Source: Demequinaceae bacterium UBA4004 (GTDB taxonomy: Bacteria > Actinomycetota > Actinomycetes > Actinomycetales > Demequinaceae). From it: DNA of 13,059 nucleotides. Each line of letters begins with the position of its first letter. Position 1 is the first letter of the stretch. Positions 1 to 6,604 of this stretch are shown here, piece after piece. Made by a program: the position numbers and the translations under genes. The notes below the pieces were generated by a model, which was given only the letters and a program-made list of their open reading frames with translations, searched no databases and was not told where the DNA came from. The stretch covers positions 1-13,059 of the forward strand of contig DGBM01000219.1 of assembly GCA_002384765.1 (NCBI GenBank), in the 5' to 3' direction.

Positions 1-2
1 CG

Positions 3-215
3 AAGGTCCCGACACCCCGGGCCCTTGGCCGAACCATCCGCCAGGCGCAGCAACTTCTCGTGGACGACGGCCTGGTGGAGGCCCGCCAGGGCGTCGGCGC
101 CTTCGTGCTGCGCAACGACCCGCGGCCCCGCGCCGTTGATGTGGCCGCCGAGTTGCGGACAGGGCCGCAATCGACCGAGCCCGTGCTGCGCTCGGCAACC
201 AGAGTTGACCCCTGA
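3..215 (+). CDS. GntR-family transcriptional regulator, C-terminal part (5' end outside window)
   Basis: The frame is open from the first bases of the window and ends at TGA 213-215, leaving about 70 codons. The translation has the second half of a GntR winged helix-turn-helix: LGRTIRQAQQLL (recognition helix), DDGLVEARQGVGAFV (wing, the most conserved GntR signature), then a polar tail of about 30 residues. No effector-binding domain follows, so the protein is short, like the KorSA/YtrA-type repressors found on actinomycete integrative elements. By family knowledge it would be a DNA-binding repressor; its target cannot be read here. The stop overlaps the possible TTG start of the next gene, which suggests co-transcription. 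The GntR assignment is fairly sure; the link to element control is inferred from the att site 560 bp downstream. Confidence 0.75.
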   Translation, partial: KVPTPRALGRTIRQAQQLLVDDGLVEARQGVGAFVLRNDPRPRAVDVAAELRTGPQSTEPVLRSATRVDP

Positions 216-627
216 GTCCGCCCGGCTCCTAATCGAGACCAGCGTCGCCGACGAGGACAGGGTGGTCGAGGTCGACTTCGGCATCGACTGGCGCAACGAG
301 CCCCCGACACAGCTTGCGATCGGGCCGGTCCTCGCGCTGGCGAAGGAGCACGACCCCGGTTTCGAGCTCGGCCACTTCGTTGACCAGCTCCAGTGGGTCA
401 ACCGGATCAGGCCTGGCCGCACCAGCCACTACGGCGTCGACGCCGAACAGCTTGACCAGATCAAGACCCGGATCACCGCCTGGGCCGACCAACTGACAGC
501 GTCCGAGCCGCCGCCCCCACCACCGCCAACCGCGCTCGGGCTCCCCGAGCATCGAGCAGCGCCACCAGCCGCTCAGCCCTACCCTGGCCAGCAGCGGGAC
601 AACAGCGGCCCCTCGATCGGGTTCTGA
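205..627 (+). CDS. small hypothetical protein with proline-rich tail
   Basis: Family not recognised. The frame overlaps the GntR stop and ends at TGA 625-627. TTG 205 gives 140 residues and a short overlap with the upstream gene. GTG 262 is an alternative, but it would cut into what looks like a conserved start (RLLIETSVADEDRVVEVDFG). The first 95 residues or so are acidic and aromatic, without membrane segment or signal peptide. From about residue 97 there is a run of seven prolines, then a low-complexity Pro/Ala/Gln tail, which suggests a disordered C-terminus. It lies directly downstream of the GntR gene in an operon-like arrangement and ends 110 bp before the att-region hairpin, so it is probably element cargo or a control gene. 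Codon use supports real coding; the start is uncertain. Confidence 0.5.
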   Translation: MTPESARLLIETSVADEDRVVEVDFGIDWRNEPPTQLAIGPVLALAKEHDPGFELGHFVDQLQWVNRIRPGRTSHYGVDAEQLDQIKTRITAWADQLTASEPPPPPPPTALGLPEHRAAPPAAQPYPGQQRDNSGPSIGF

Positions 628-736
628 TCGCTCGGCCGTGCTCGTCGAGGGACCCCACCCTCGCGCCAGACCTTCGGGATCAAGGACGTCCCCCGGAGTC
701 CTACCGCAGTTGCACGTATGTTGCACAGCGAAATGG

Positions 737-759
737 CAGAGGCCCGGAAAGGGCCTCTG
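737..759 (-). terminator. 9-bp perfect stem-loop beside the tRNA-Val 3' end
   Basis: CAGAGGCCC pairs perfectly with GGGCCTCTG across a 5-nt loop. Read on the minus strand it lies 18 nt downstream of the tRNA-Val 3' fragment, where a tRNA terminator would sit. The T content after the stem is weak (CCATTTCG), so a structural role in the attachment site is an alternative. Confidence 0.5.
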
Positions 760-877
760 ACCTGCGGATCTACTTGTGGGCGATACTGGGTTCGAACCAG
801 ATTCCGGCTTCAGTAGCGCTACTGGCCCTGACCTGCTGAAACAGTCCCTGACCTGCGCCTGAGAGGGACAGTAGCGC
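757..877. repeat. short direct repeats and a dyad flanking the attachment site
   Basis: CTGACCTGC occurs three times (757-765, 828-836, 848-856). The last two are extended to CCCTGACCTGC and spaced 20 bp. CAGTAGCGC occurs at 811-819 and 869-877. AGTAGCGCTACT (812-823) is a perfect palindrome. Repeats of this kind beside an integrase core site are typical of integrase arm or excisionase binding sites. That role is inferred from position only. Confidence 0.45.
777..800 (-). other. attachment site: 3' end of tRNA-Val (att core)
   Basis: On the minus strand this reads CTGG, loop TTCGAAC, CCAG, then TATCGCCCA. That is a canonical T-stem and T-loop followed by the 3' half of an acceptor stem, and it matches the end of actinobacterial tRNA-Val(GAC) as I recall it. 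The 5' acceptor half (GGGCGAT), D-arm and anticodon arm are absent from the neighbouring bases at higher coordinates, so this is only a tRNA tail. A tRNA 3' end lying 113 bp from a tyrosine integrase gene is the usual structure of an integrative element's att site. The crossover core may extend a few bases beyond the stated limits. Confidence 0.7.
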
Positions 878-912
878 GTCACATACGTTAGCGCAAGACA
901 ACATGCACTAGC

Positions 913-2064
913 ATGGGATCTGGCACGTACATGGCACGAGAGGCGATCAGGGTGGCGAACAACAAGGGCACGAAGGCCCGCTTCGGGAGTCTCCGCACGC
1001 TCCCGTCCGGCCGGATCCAGGCCCGCTACACCGGCCCCGACGGGGTGATGCACCAGGCACCGTTCACGTTCGACACGAAGGGCGACGCCGAGACGTGGGT
1101 CTCGACGATCCGCGCTGACATCGTGCGCGACTCGTGGGACCCCAACGCGTCGCACCGCACCAAGGCGCTGACGTTCGGTACCTACGCGGAGAAGTGGCTC
1201 GCCGGTCGCACGCTCGAGGCCCGCACTCGCGAGCATTACGCCTCTCTCCTCGACAAGCAGGTCCTGCCGACGTTCAAGGCGGTCCCGCTCAAGCACATCA
1301 CCCCCGACCTGGTGCGCGAGTGGTACGCGACCACCGCGATCGACAAGCCGACGCTGCGAAGCCATGCCTACGGGCTGCTGCGCACCATCCTCGGTCAGGC
1401 CGAACGGGAGTCGCTGATCCTGCGCAACCCCTGCCACATCCGCGGCGCCGGCAACACCAAGCGGGTGAAGAAGGTCGAGCCCGCCACACTGGCCCAACTC
1501 GAGGCGATCGTGAAGGCGATGCCCGAGCGATACCGGGTCATGACGCTGCTGGCCGCCTGGTGCGCACTGAGGTTCGGTGAGCTGACCGAGCTGCGTCGCG
1601 GGGACGTGAACACCCGTGACGGCATACTGCACGTTCGTCGCGGCGTCGTCCGGGCCGAGGGACGGAAGATCGTGAAGCGGCCCAAGTCCGATGCCGGCGT
1701 GCGCAACGTGGCGATCCCACCCCATCTGGTGCCGCTGGTCCGCGAGCACCTGCTCAAGCACACCGAGCCCGGCAAGGACGGTCTGCTGTTCCCGGCCAAG
1801 AGTGGCGGGAACATGGCCCCGTCGAGCCTGTACAGGGTGTTCTACCGGGCCAGGGAGGCCGCAGGGAGGCCCGATCTCCGGTTCCACGACCTCCGGCACA
1901 CGGGGGCCGTGCTCGCCGCCCAGACGGGCGCAACGCTGGCCGAGCTCATGGCCCGGCTAGGGCACTCGACCCCCGGCGCTGCTCTCCGGTACCAGCACGC
2001 CGCCCAGGGCCGGGACGTGGAGATAGCCCGGGCGTTGTCCGCGCTGGTGGAGGGACAGTCATGA
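913..2064 (+). CDS. int: site-specific tyrosine integrase of an integrative element
   Basis: A complete 383-residue phage-type integrase, which should catalyse recombination between the element's attP and the tRNA-Val attB. Residues about 20-70 form an AP2-like arm-binding domain (FGSLRTLPSGRIQARYTG), about 85-185 the SAM-like core-binding domain, and about 190-375 the catalytic domain. The active-site set is intact: R220 (ALRFGEL), K258 (RPKSDAG), H325 and R328 (HDLRH), H351 (LGHSTP) and nucleophile Y360 (ALRYQH). ATG 913 is the first start in frame; ATG 931 is an alternative, and neither has a strong Shine-Dalgarno. A 5-bp inverted repeat (CATGC/GCATG, 902-915) covers the start. The stop overlaps an ATG at 2061. 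The protein appears functional, although the rest of its element has been lost on the right. Confidence 0.95.
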   Translation: MGSGTYMAREAIRVANNKGTKARFGSLRTLPSGRIQARYTGPDGVMHQAPFTFDTKGDAETWVSTIRADIVRDSWDPNASHRTKALTFGTYAEKWLAGRTLEARTREHYASLLDKQVLPTFKAVPLKHITPDLVREWYATTAIDKPTLRSHAYGLLRTILGQAERESLILRNPCHIRGAGNTKRVKKVEPATLAQLEAIVKAMPERYRVMTLLAAWCALRFGELTELRRGDVNTRDGILHVRRGVVRAEGRKIVKRPKSDAGVRNVAIPPHLVPLVREHLLKHTEPGKDGLLFPAKSGGNMAPSSLYRVFYRAREAAGRPDLRFHDLRHTGAVLAAQTGATLAELMARLGHSTPGAALRYQHAAQGRDVEIARALSALVEGQS

Positions 2065-2071
2065 CGGTGAA

Positions 2072-2464
2072 GTGGGCGACGTCGAAGCGACCTGCCCCCT
2101 GCACCGCGGCACTGTGATCGCTCGCTGGCGGACGTTCGACGGCGAGCGCGTCCTCATGTGGCAGCCCCACCGAACCCAGAAGGAGTACGTCGGCGATTGG
2201 CAGCCCACTGAGGCCGAACTCCGAGACATTCACGAGTCACCCCTCCAGGCGCCGGCCGGCCAGACGCCGCCCGGCGATGTGCCGCATTGGCGTCTTTACC
2301 TGCCTTGCCCGGTCGACGGTTGCAAGTACGACCCCATGCTGCGAAGCGACAGCCTGGCGCCTATAGGTCGCTACGCCTGCGCGCTCTGGCGGGCTGGCAT
2401 AGAACAGCCCCTACGGGTCGACAACATCGAGCAATGGCTGCGGGAGGTCGCGACACGTAGCTAG
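2072..2464 (+). CDS. hypothetical protein with Cys-rich motifs, between int and xis
   Basis: Family not recognised. GTG 2072 gives 130 residues ending at TAG. C8-P-L-H11 and C79-PVDG-C84 could form a zinc-binding pair, but the spacing matches no domain I can name. There is no membrane segment. It is tryptophan-rich and reads like a small cytoplasmic element protein. The start is doubtful. A good Shine-Dalgarno (GGTGGAGGGA, around 2047-2055) serves ATG 2061, which overlaps the integrase stop but is in another frame and encodes only 18 codons (MTVKWATSK...). Either translation starts at GTG 2072, or a 1-2 nt indel near 2065-2075 has split the original start from the gene. GTG 2114 and ATG 2156 are further options. 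The location suggests co-transcription with int. Confidence 0.55.
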   Translation: MGDVEATCPLHRGTVIARWRTFDGERVLMWQPHRTQKEYVGDWQPTEAELRDIHESPLQAPAGQTPPGDVPHWRLYLPCPVDGCKYDPMLRSDSLAPIGRYACALWRAGIEQPLRVDNIEQWLREVATRS

Positions 2465-2509
2465 TTGCTGCGGTGTGTTCCCTAATGTTGCGCTAGTCTA
2501 AGAACCAAC

Positions 2510-2560
2510 ACCTCTCCGACGGAGGTCGCCGATCGTGGCGAATCCCGGAGAGGTTTTTTC
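2510..2560 (+). promoter_or_regulatory. terminator-like leader hairpin hiding the xis ribosome binding site
   Basis: ACCTCTCCG (2510-2518) pairs perfectly with CGGAGAGGT (2546-2554) and is followed at once by a six-T run (2554-2559). The xis Shine-Dalgarno GGAGAGG (2547-2553) is the 3' arm of this stem, 7 nt before ATG 2561. The enclosed loop contains a second hairpin (CGCC 2527-2530 with GGCG 2537-2540). The 5' arm can pair instead with GAGGT 2522-2526, which would free the binding site. It could therefore act as an attenuator, as a translational switch, or simply as a terminator for the int transcript. The switching role is inferred. Confidence 0.55.
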
Positions 2561-2782
2561 ATGCCGAAGTCCACCGCGACTTTGCAACGACACCTTGTCA
2601 GCATCGGTCAGGCCGCCGCTTACGCCAATGTCCACCCAATGACCCTGCGTAGGTGGGTGTCAGCGGGCCGCGTTCGAGCGTACCGGCTCGGTCCTCGCAC
2701 GTTGAGGGTCGACCTCCACGAGCTCGAGGCGACGCTCGTGCGGCCGATCCCCACCGTTGGGGGCGAGCAGCGTGCGAGCTGA
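2561..2782 (+). CDS. xis: excisionase-like helix-turn-helix protein
   Basis: A 73-residue protein with a MerR-like/excisionase winged helix-turn-helix. Residues about 12-65 read LVSIGQAAAYANVHPMTLRRW, the helix-turn-helix with the usual hydrophobic and Arg-Trp positions, then AGRVRAYRLGPRTLRVDLHELE, the wing followed by the closing helix. Size and position near int match recombination directionality factors of actinomycete integrative elements, which bend the att site and favour excision. The start ATG 2561 has a near-ideal Shine-Dalgarno (GGAGAGG, 7-nt spacing), but that site lies inside the upstream hairpin, so translation may be conditional. It could instead be a small transcriptional regulator; the sequence alone does not separate the two. 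Family assignment is confident, exact role less so. Confidence 0.8.
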   Translation: MPKSTATLQRHLVSIGQAAAYANVHPMTLRRWVSAGRVRAYRLGPRTLRVDLHELEATLVRPIPTVGGEQRAS

Positions 2783-2798
2783 TCCCACACATGACGAA

Positions 2799-2822
2799 GG
2801 GGCCCCCGGCGAAAGAGGCCCT
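2799..2822 (+). terminator. possible weak stem-loop after xis
   Basis: GGGGCC (2799-2804) can pair with GGCCCT (2817-2822), one of the pairs being G-T, across a 12-nt loop, 17 nt after the xis stop. There is no T run. It may end the xis transcript or shape the leader of the next gene. Confidence 0.3.
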
Positions 2823-2886
2823 CGAATGTCAACAACGGCGACTTCTACAGGGTAGCGCGACCCGCCGACGTTCTCGGGGAGGCGCG

Positions 2887-3159
2887 ATGCTGACCGGCCG
2901 CGTCCACCTCGACCTGTCCGAAGAGCCGGACTTGTTCTCCAGCCATGACCGCAAAGAGCTTGCAGCGCTCGACGACCTGCCCAACGGTGTGGCCGTCGTG
3001 GTCGACATCGGCTCTCGTCGGTGGGTCAGTCCGGACACGGCCGAGTTCCTGCACCGCAACGTGCACCGGCTCGACATCGTGATCGATGGCACGCCGAGGG
3101 CGGACATCCGGGCGTGGCTCGAGGCCGCCCGGACCGGCCGGGTCGGGGTGGCCTCATGA
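2887..3159 (+). CDS. small STAS-like hypothetical protein of the element
   Basis: Ninety residues from ATG 2887, preceded by GGGGAGG at 2876-2882. The frame also stays open back to ATG 2791, but that start has no ribosome binding site and its extension is Arg/Gln-rich, so the shorter form is preferred. Residues about 33-60 (GVAVVVDIGSRRWVSPDTAEFL) look like the beta-strand, loop and helix of an anti-sigma-antagonist (STAS) domain, including the conserved D-x-x-x-x-x-x-x-S spacing; the protein is somewhat shorter than a standard STAS domain of about 100 residues. Its stop overlaps the next gene's start as ATGA (3156-3159), which indicates translational coupling. A STAS fold would suggest a protein-protein switch; that is a weak inference from pattern only. 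Confidence 0.55.
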   Translation: MLTGRVHLDLSEEPDLFSSHDRKELAALDDLPNGVAVVVDIGSRRWVSPDTAEFLHRNVHRLDIVIDGTPRADIRAWLEAARTGRVGVAS

Positions 3160-3308
3160 GGGCGCCGTTGGTAATCCTCGACCGCGGTAGCAACTTCGTG
3201 GTTCGGGGCAACGCCTGGCCGGCGCTCACCGGGGCCGGAATCAAACCCTTCTATTGCGGCGGCGACGCTATGGGCTTCGTCGTCGACGGGGCGCGAACGC
3301 TGGGCTGA
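3156..3308 (+). pseudogene. element gene cut off by the IS1380 junction
   Basis: Starts at ATG 3156, overlapping the upstream stop. The first 43 residues or so (APLVILDRGSNFVVRGNAWP, then GIKPFYCGGDAMGFVVDG) look like a genuine element-encoded protein. After about 3286 the same DNA encodes, in another frame, the body of an IS1380 transposase, and this frame stops at 3306-3308 after GARTLG. The 50-residue product is therefore a truncation, and the original C-terminus is missing from this window. Family unknown. Its tight coupling to the STAS-like gene implies that the two worked together. Whether the fragment is still made or stable cannot be judged. Confidence 0.6.
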
Positions 3309-4717
3309 AGGTCGCCTCGCTGGTCGCGGGGATGGTCGCCGGAGCGGACTCGATCGATGACATGGCGATCCTGCGGCACGGCGGCATGGGCCGGTTGTTC
3401 GCGAAGGCCTACGCCCCCTCGACGCTCGGGTCGTTCCTGCGGGCGTTCACCTTCGGACACATCCGCCAGCTCGACGCGGTCGCCTCCCGGTTCCTGCTCG
3501 CGTTGGGGAAGCTGACCGGTCTGGTCGCAGCCACCTCCGAACCGGGCAACGGGGCGGCCCGCCGGTATGCGTTGGTCGACGTCGACGACACCGTGGTCGA
3601 GGTCCACGGTCACGCCAAGCAGGGTGCGGGCTTCGGCTACAACCGGATCCGTGGCCTGAACGCGCTCCTGGCCACGCTCACGACGGGCGCCGGCGCATCT
3701 GGGCCGGTGATCGTGGCGCAGCGGCTCCGCAAGGGAGCATGCAACTCCTCACGTGGTGCGAAGCGGCTGGTCGGTGACGCCGCCAAGACCGCCCGCCGCC
3801 TCCTCGGCCGCGACCACCTCATCTTGGTGCGGATGGACTCCGCCTTCTACGGACGCGGCCCGGTGCACGCCGCCCTGTCCGGGGGCGCCGCAGTGTCGGT
3901 GACCGTACGGATGAACACCCAGATCAGGGCCGCCATCGCCGCGATCGGTGACCAAGCGTGGACGAGCATCGAGTACACCGACGCGATCTACGACGAGGCC
4001 ACCGGCAGATGGATCTCCCGCGCCGAGGTCGCCGAGGTGCCATTTGTCGCGTTCGCAGCGCAGAAGAAGGCCGAGCAGGTCCCCGGCCGGCTGGTGGTGC
4101 GCAGGATCCCTGACTTCCATGCCGAGGCCCACCGCGCCGCCGGTCAAGACACCCTGTTCGACCTGTGGCGGTTCCACGCGTTCTTCACCACCGCCGAGGC
4201 CGACGTACTCGACACCGTCGCCGCGGACAAGACCCACCGTGGCCACGCGATCATCGAACAGGTCCATGCCGACCTGAAGAACTCGGCTCTGGCGCACCTG
4301 CCGTCCGGGGTGTTCACCGCGAACGCCGCCTGGCTGGTGCTCGCGGTCATCGCGTTCAACCTCACCCGGGCAGCCGGCACCCTCGCAGCACCAGAGCTGG
4401 CCCGGGCAACGACTGCGACCGTGCGTCGCAAACTCGTCGCGATCCCCGCCAGAGTCGCGACCTCAGCACGACGGGTGACGCTGCACCTACCCCAGAACTG
4501 GCCCTGGGAGACCGCCTGGACCCAGCTGATCACCCGCGTGACGGACCCACCACCAGCCGCAGCGACCTGACCACCCAGCCGTCATCGACGGCGCGACCCT
4601 GAGAACCGGAACGCCCTGGCAGCAAGGCCAGCCGCTCCGCCGTGCTCAAAAGCCACCGACTCGCATCAACTTCAGCAACCCAGCACCGCCGACTCCCGTC
4701 GGTGGATCCGGGCTAAG
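3286..4717 (+). mobile_element. IS1380-family insertion sequence, left end missing
   Basis: The element consists of a transposase body and a right flank that ends near TGGATCCGGGCTAAG (about 4717), right where metE coding begins. No left inverted repeat or transposase N-terminus is present; at about 3286 it runs straight into an unrelated element gene. The junction is inferred from where transposase-like sequence begins (GANAGLKVAS) and may be off by several bases. With only one end it should be unable to transpose by itself. No target duplication can be tested because the left end is gone. Confidence 0.7.
3291..4570 (+). pseudogene. IS1380-family transposase, N-terminally truncated
   Basis: A DDE transposase of the IS1380 group. 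From GANAGLKVASLVAGMVAG onward it reads as a normal family member for about 426 residues, with catalytic acids in context: Asp in VDVDDT (codons at 3578-3589), Asp in RMDSAFY (3836) and Glu in HAIIEQVHADLK (4256). Family members usually carry about 50 more residues before GANAGLK. Here the upstream codons are a run of Arg and belong to a different gene read in another frame, so the natural start is lost. The frame stays open to CTG/TTG/GTG codons further left and could be translated as a chimera, but with no ribosome binding site. All three catalytic acids remain, so the loss of the N-terminus and the left IS end is the main defect. Confidence 0.8.
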
Positions 4718-4721
4718 CCGC

Positions 4722-6485
4722 GTGACCGAGCTCGTCGTGGCGTATCGCGAGCTCCTGGCACGTCTCGCCGCTGCGGGCGCGCACTGGGTTCAGCTGGACG
4801 AGCCGGCCCTCGTCAGCGAAAGCGTTGCGGACTCGCGCCAGGACGTGCTCGCGGCGGTCGAGGCCGCGTACGCGGCACTGGGGGGCGCATCCGATCGTCC
4901 GCAGCTCTTCGTCGCCGCACCGTACGGCAGCCTGGATGACGCGCTGCCCGTGCTCGCTGCGTCGCCCGTCGAAGCCATCGGGTTCGATCTCGTTCGTGGC
5001 ACGATTCCAACCGGACTCGACGACGCGACGAGAAAGGCGCTGGCAGCCAAGACCATCGTCGGTGGAGTGATCGACGGCCACAATATCTGGCGTGGTGACC
5101 TAGAGGCCGCGTTCGGCACGCTCACCGAACTGCTTGCGCTCTCGCCTGAGGTTGCCGTCTCAACGTCGACTTCGCTGCTACACCTGCCCCACGACGTCGA
5201 CGACGAAACGCTTCTCTCTGACGGCATCACGAGCTGGCTGGCCTTCGCCGACCAAAAGGTCGGGCAAGTCGCGACGCTCGCGACAGGACTGGCCGACGGG
5301 CATGAGGCGATCCACGGGGAGCTGAGCGCGGCCTCCGCTGCTCTCGCTGGACGTTGGTCGGCTCCGGGCGTGCGCGATGGTGCCGTACGTGCGCGCACCG
5401 GGGCACTGACTGCAGTGGACTTTTCCCGTGGCGAGTACGCGGATCGCCTCGCCGCGCAGGAGGCGGCTCTTGACCTGCCACCTCTGCCCACCACGACGAT
5501 CGGCTCTTTCCCACAGACCGGCGACATCCGTCGCACCCGCGCACAACTGGCCCGGCACATCCTGAGCGAGGCGGAGTACGTCGGCCTCATGCGGGCCGAG
5601 ATCAAGCGTGTTGTCGACCTGCAGGAGGAGATCGGCCTGGACGTCATCGTGCACGGCGAGCCCGAACGCAACGACATGGTGCAGTATTTTGCCGAGAACC
5701 TGGACGGCTTCGCCGTCACCCAGAACGGCTGGGTGCAGTCCTATGGAAGCCGATGCACACGTCCGTCGATCCTCTGGGGTGACGTGTCGCGGCCCAAGCC
5801 AATCACCGTCGACTGGTCGAGGTATGCGCAGAGTTTGACCACCAAGCCAGTCAAGGGCATGCTGACGGGCCCCGTGACGATCCTCGCCTGGTCGTTCGTG
5901 CGCGATGACCAGCCACTCGGCGAGACGGCGCGCCAGGTTGCGCTCGCGCTGCGCGACGAGATCGCGGATCTCGAGGCCGCCGGCATCCGCATCGTGCAGG
6001 TGGACGAGCCCGCCCTGCGGGAGTTGTTGCCGCTCAAGCGGAAAGACCACGCGGGCTACCTCGACTGGTCGGTCGGCTCCTTCCGCCTGGCCACTTCGGG
6101 TGTGCGCGACGAGACGCAGATCCACACGCATCTGTGCTATTCGGAGTTCGGCGTCGTCATCGACGCGATCCGCAACCTGGATGCCGACGTCACGAGCATC
6201 GAGGCCGCCCGATCGCGCATGGAGGTCATCCGAGACATTCGGACAAGCGGCTTCGACCACGGCATTGGGCCGGGTGTTTACGACATCCATTCGCCGCGCG
6301 TGCCGAGCGTCGCCGAGGTCACCGAGCTTCTGGAGACGGCGCTCGCGTCGATCCCCGCACGCCAGGTCTGGGTCAACCCCGACTGCGGTCTGAAGACCCG
6401 CGGCTACGCCGAGACCGTCGAATCGCTACAGAACGTACTTGCCGCCACGCGCGCCGTGCGCGAAAGACTCGGGCTGTCCGTCTAA
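4722..6485 (+). pseudogene. metE: cobalamin-independent methionine synthase, 5'-truncated by the IS
   Basis: MetE transfers methyl from 5-methyltetrahydropteroyltri-L-glutamate to homocysteine, the last step of methionine synthesis, in the cytoplasm. Codons from 4722 give 587 residues: the second half of the N-terminal barrel ([29 protein letters not shown]), then the whole C-terminal catalytic barrel ([32 protein letters not shown]). Zinc ligands H470, C472, E494 and C555 are present. They line up with E. coli H641, C643, E665 and C726 at a constant offset of 171, so about 170 N-terminal residues are missing. GTG 4722 is the first in-frame GTG, but no Shine-Dalgarno precedes it and it is really an internal codon. 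The IS1380 right end lies immediately upstream. Loss of the N-terminal segment that helps hold folate makes activity unlikely. The remaining reading frame is undamaged, which suggests a recent event. Confidence 0.85.
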
Positions 6486-6486
6486 A

Positions 6487-6602
6487 TGAGGTTCTCCCGG
6501 CATCGATGTGGGTCAGCCGGGTGCTCGTTCGTGCGGTAGGTGGAGTTCAATCGATCGGCAGGAGAGCATGACCAAGGCGAGTGCGGCTTTGGGGGAACCT
6601 CA
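6487..6602. mobile_element. 116-bp MITE-like segment or internally deleted IS
   Basis: TGAGGTTCTCCC (6487-6498) is inverted as GGGGGAACCTCA (6591-6602), matching at 11 of 12 positions. The segment begins right after the metE stop and ends 2 bp before the IS1182 left end. Inside are a hairpin (CCCGGC 6496-6501 with GCCGGG 6516-6521) and a short start-like sequence (GGAGAGC followed by ATG 6568) that runs only 15 codons, into the IS1182 end. It could be a miniature element, or both ends of an IS that lost its transposase. No known family could be assigned with certainty. Confidence 0.4.
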
Positions 6603-6604
6603 CC

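Noticed and set aside
777..860. Complete tRNA-Val gene on the minus strand
   Set aside because: Only the T-arm and 3' acceptor strand are present; the matching 5' acceptor half, D-arm and anticodon arm are not found in the adjoining bases.
229..1899. Long minus-strand open frame (556 codons) across the left end and the integrase
   Set aside because: Spans two plus-strand genes and the att region, has no recognisable domain and is a by-product of high GC; the plus-strand integrase has all catalytic motifs.
2465..2505. Sigma-70-type promoter before xis
   Set aside because: TAGTCT (2494-2499) could be a -10 box, but no acceptable -35 lies at 16-19 bp; not strong enough to list.
4790..5719. 309-codon minus-strand frame inside metE
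   Set aside because: Ser/Arg/Ala-rich composition typical of antisense to a GC-rich gene; metE motifs on the other strand are unambiguous.
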